Source: DASRSS01 sp035656335
Lineage (GTDB): Bacteria; Actinomycetota; Actinomycetes; Mycobacteriales; Jatrophihabitantaceae
NCBI GenBank assembly: GCA_035656335.1
Contig: DASRSS010000292.1
Span: 1 to 6,312 of the forward strand
Length of the DNA stretch: 6,312 nt
Direction of reading: 5' to 3'
Part shown: in pieces, positions 5,128-6,312 of the stretch
Layout of the letters: the number at the start of each line of letters is the position of its first letter
How positions within the stretch are numbered: position 1 is the first letter of the stretch
Made by a program: the position numbers and the translations under genes
Notes under the pieces: generated by a model
What the model saw: the letters and a program-made list of their open reading frames with translations, nothing else
The model's database searches: none
Told to the model about the DNA's origin: nothing

Positions 5128-6312
5128 TTAGGCGGGGACGGCCTCGGCAGCGGCGCGGGCAGCGGCGGGCAGGGCGTCGGCAAGAATCGCGAGCGCGCCG
5201 TCGTCCATGGCCGCGTTGACGAACCAGGCCTCGAACGCGCTCGGCGGCAGGTAGACACCCGCGTCCAGCATCGCGTGGAAGAACGGCTTGTAGCGCCAGG
5301 TCTCCGCGGCCTGGGCGCCGGCGAAGTCGGTCACCGGGTCCGCACTGAAGAACACCGAGAACAGGTTGCCCGCGTACTGGACGGTGTGCGCGACGCCGGC
5401 CTCGGTCAGCGCGGTCGTGACCAGCCGGCCGACGGTGTGCGCGTTCGCGTCCAGGGCCTCGTAGACGGCTGCGTCGGCGGCTCGCAACGAGGCCAGCCCG
5501 GCGGCGACGGCGACGGGGTTCCCGGACAGCGTCCCCGCCTGGTACACCGGCCCGGCCGGCGCCAGCTTGTCCATCACGTCCGCGCGGCCGCCGAACGCGG
5601 CTGCGGGCAGGCCGCCGCTCATCACCTTGCCGAAGGTGAACAGGTCCGCCTCGACCGGGTCCAGGCCATACCAGCCGGCGGGCGAGACCCGGAACCCGGT
5701 CATCACCTCGTCCATGATCAGCAGCGCGTCGTGTTTGAACGTGATCTCGCGCAGGCCGGCGTTGAATCCGTCCAGCGGCGCGACGGCGCCCATGTTCCCC
5801 GCCGCGGCCTCGGTGATCACTGCCGCGATCTCGGTCCCGAACTCGGCGAACGCCGCCTCGACGGCGTCCAGGTCGTTGTAGGGCAGCACGATCGTCTCGG
5901 CGGTCTGTGCACCGGTGACGCCCGGGGTGTCCGGTAGCCCGAACGTGACCACCCCCGAGCCGGCGGAGGCGAGCAGGGCGTCGACGTGCCCGTGATAGCA
6001 GCCGGCGAACTTCACCACGCGGTGCCGCCCGGTGACGCCGCGCGCGAGCCGGATCGCGGACATGGTCGCCTCGGTGCCGGAGTTGACCAGCCGCACCTGC
6101 TGCAGCGACGGGGAGGCGACGCGCTCGACGAGCAGCTCGGCGAGCTCGATCTCGCCCGCCGTGGGCGTCCCGAACGAGAGCCCCGACGTCGCCGCCTCCT
6201 GCACCGCCGCGACCACGGCGGGGTGGGCGTGCCCGAGGATCATCGGCCCCCAGGACGAGACCAGGTCGACGTAGCGGCGTCCGTCCGCGTCGATCAGGTA
6301 CGCGCCGGATCC
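5128..6312 (-). CDS. hemL: Glutamate-1-semialdehyde 2,1-aminomutase, N-terminus beyond the window
   Basis: This PLP enzyme converts glutamate-1-semialdehyde to 5-aminolevulinate, the last step of the C5 route to tetrapyrroles, acting after HemA in the cytoplasm. Of it, 394 residues are visible up to TAA (5130-5128). The family is about 430-440 aa, so roughly 40 N-terminal residues and the start lie off the right edge. The frame runs to the edge as GSGAYLIDADGRRYVDLVSS-WGPMILGHAHP, so the internal Met at 6243 is not the start. Further landmarks are FGTPTAGE, the phosphate-binding NSGTEA, Y-H-G-H, MDEVMTGFR with the Asp that contacts PLP, the Schiff-base Lys in FTFGKVMSGG (codon 5626-5628), and AGTLSGNP. 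All catalytic features seen are intact. The E-A-A-A-G-N-M-G segment replaces the E-P-x-x-G-N-M common in Gram-negatives and is probably lineage-typical. It heads a locus continuing into cytochrome c maturation, consistent with linking heme supply to use. Confidence 0.96.
   Translation of the reverse strand, partial: GSGAYLIDADGRRYVDLVSSWGPMILGHAHPAVVAAVQEAATSGLSFGTPTAGEIELAELLVERVASPSLQQVRLVNSGTEATMSAIRLARGVTGRHRVVKFAGCYHGHVDALLASAGSGVVTFGLPDTPGVTGAQTAETIVLPYNDLDAVEAAFAEFGTEIAAVITEAAAGNMGAVAPLDGFNAGLREITFKHDALLIMDEVMTGFRVSPAGWYGLDPVEADLFTFGKVMSGGLPAAAFGGRADVMDKLAPAGPVYQAGTLSGNPVAVAAGLASLRAADAAVYEALDANAHTVGRLVTTALTEAGVAHTVQYAGNLFSVFFSADPVTDFAGAQAAETWRYKPFFHAMLDAGVYLPPSAFEAWFVNAAMDDGALAILADALPAAARAAAEAVPA

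Noticed and set aside
5626..5628. Whether hemL could be another class-III aminotransferase
   Set aside because: The combination of the SSWGPMILGHAHP, FGTPTAGE, YHGH, GNMG and FGKVMSGG motifs is that of glutamate-1-semialdehyde aminomutase rather than ornithine/acetylornithine or DAPA aminotransferases.
4054..5937. Very long open frame on the + strand opposite the thioredoxin-like gene, the phosphatase and hemL
   Set aside because: Its product is Arg/Gly/Ala-rich low-complexity sequence with no family motif, and the opposite strand encodes three firmly identified proteins. Long antisense frames are expected in GC-rich DNA.
6307..6312. Window ends exactly on GGATCC (BamHI site)
   Set aside because: The hemL frame runs through it normally (Gly-Ser), so it is ordinary coding sequence. 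It may only reflect a clone boundary or chance.

Overview
This is a gene-dense, very GC-rich stretch (roughly 70% G+C by eye, strong G/C preference at third codon positions) from an actinobacterium. Three things point there: the base composition, the System II (Ccs/Res) cytochrome c maturation genes, and the gene order hemL - histidine phosphatase - thioredoxin-like lipoprotein - ccdA - resB - ccsB. From memory, this is the same order as Mycobacterium tuberculosis Rv0524-Rv0529. The genus cannot be fixed from the window.

Layout, left to right. Positions 1-363 (+) hold the last 120 codons of a GT39/ArnT-like membrane glycosyltransferase. It ends 7 bp from the end of ccsB, which runs towards it. 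Everything from 371 to the right edge lies on the minus strand, so transcription runs right to left: hemL (5128 to the right edge, missing its N-terminus), a histidine phosphatase (4390-5028), a TlpA/ResA-like thiol-disulfide lipoprotein (3696-4304), ccdA (2929-3693), resB (1385-2932) and ccsB (371-1381). The last four are packed as one translational unit: a 2-nt gap, a 4-nt ATGA overlap and a 3-nt gap. Larger gaps of 85 nt (4305-4389) and 99 nt (5029-5127) separate the phosphatase from the ccs block and from hemL. No gene-free stretch exceeds 100 nt.

How the genes work together. HemL makes 5-aminolevulinate, the committed precursor of heme. ResB and CcsB form the membrane complex that exports heme and attaches it to apocytochrome c. 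CcdA passes reducing equivalents across the membrane to the TlpA-like lipoprotein, which keeps the CXXCH cysteines of apocytochrome c reduced. The locus therefore joins heme supply to heme attachment. The phosphatase has a complete catalytic set, but its substrate is unknown.

The most notable non-coding feature is a perfect 19-bp inverted repeat (5061-5079 / 5101-5119) filling most of the hemL-phosphatase gap. A short hairpin spans the stop codon of the glycosyltransferase at the convergent junction, and another lies inside the 3' part of resB. Overall this is a conserved housekeeping locus. I see no mobile element, CRISPR array, RNA gene or new defence-type system.
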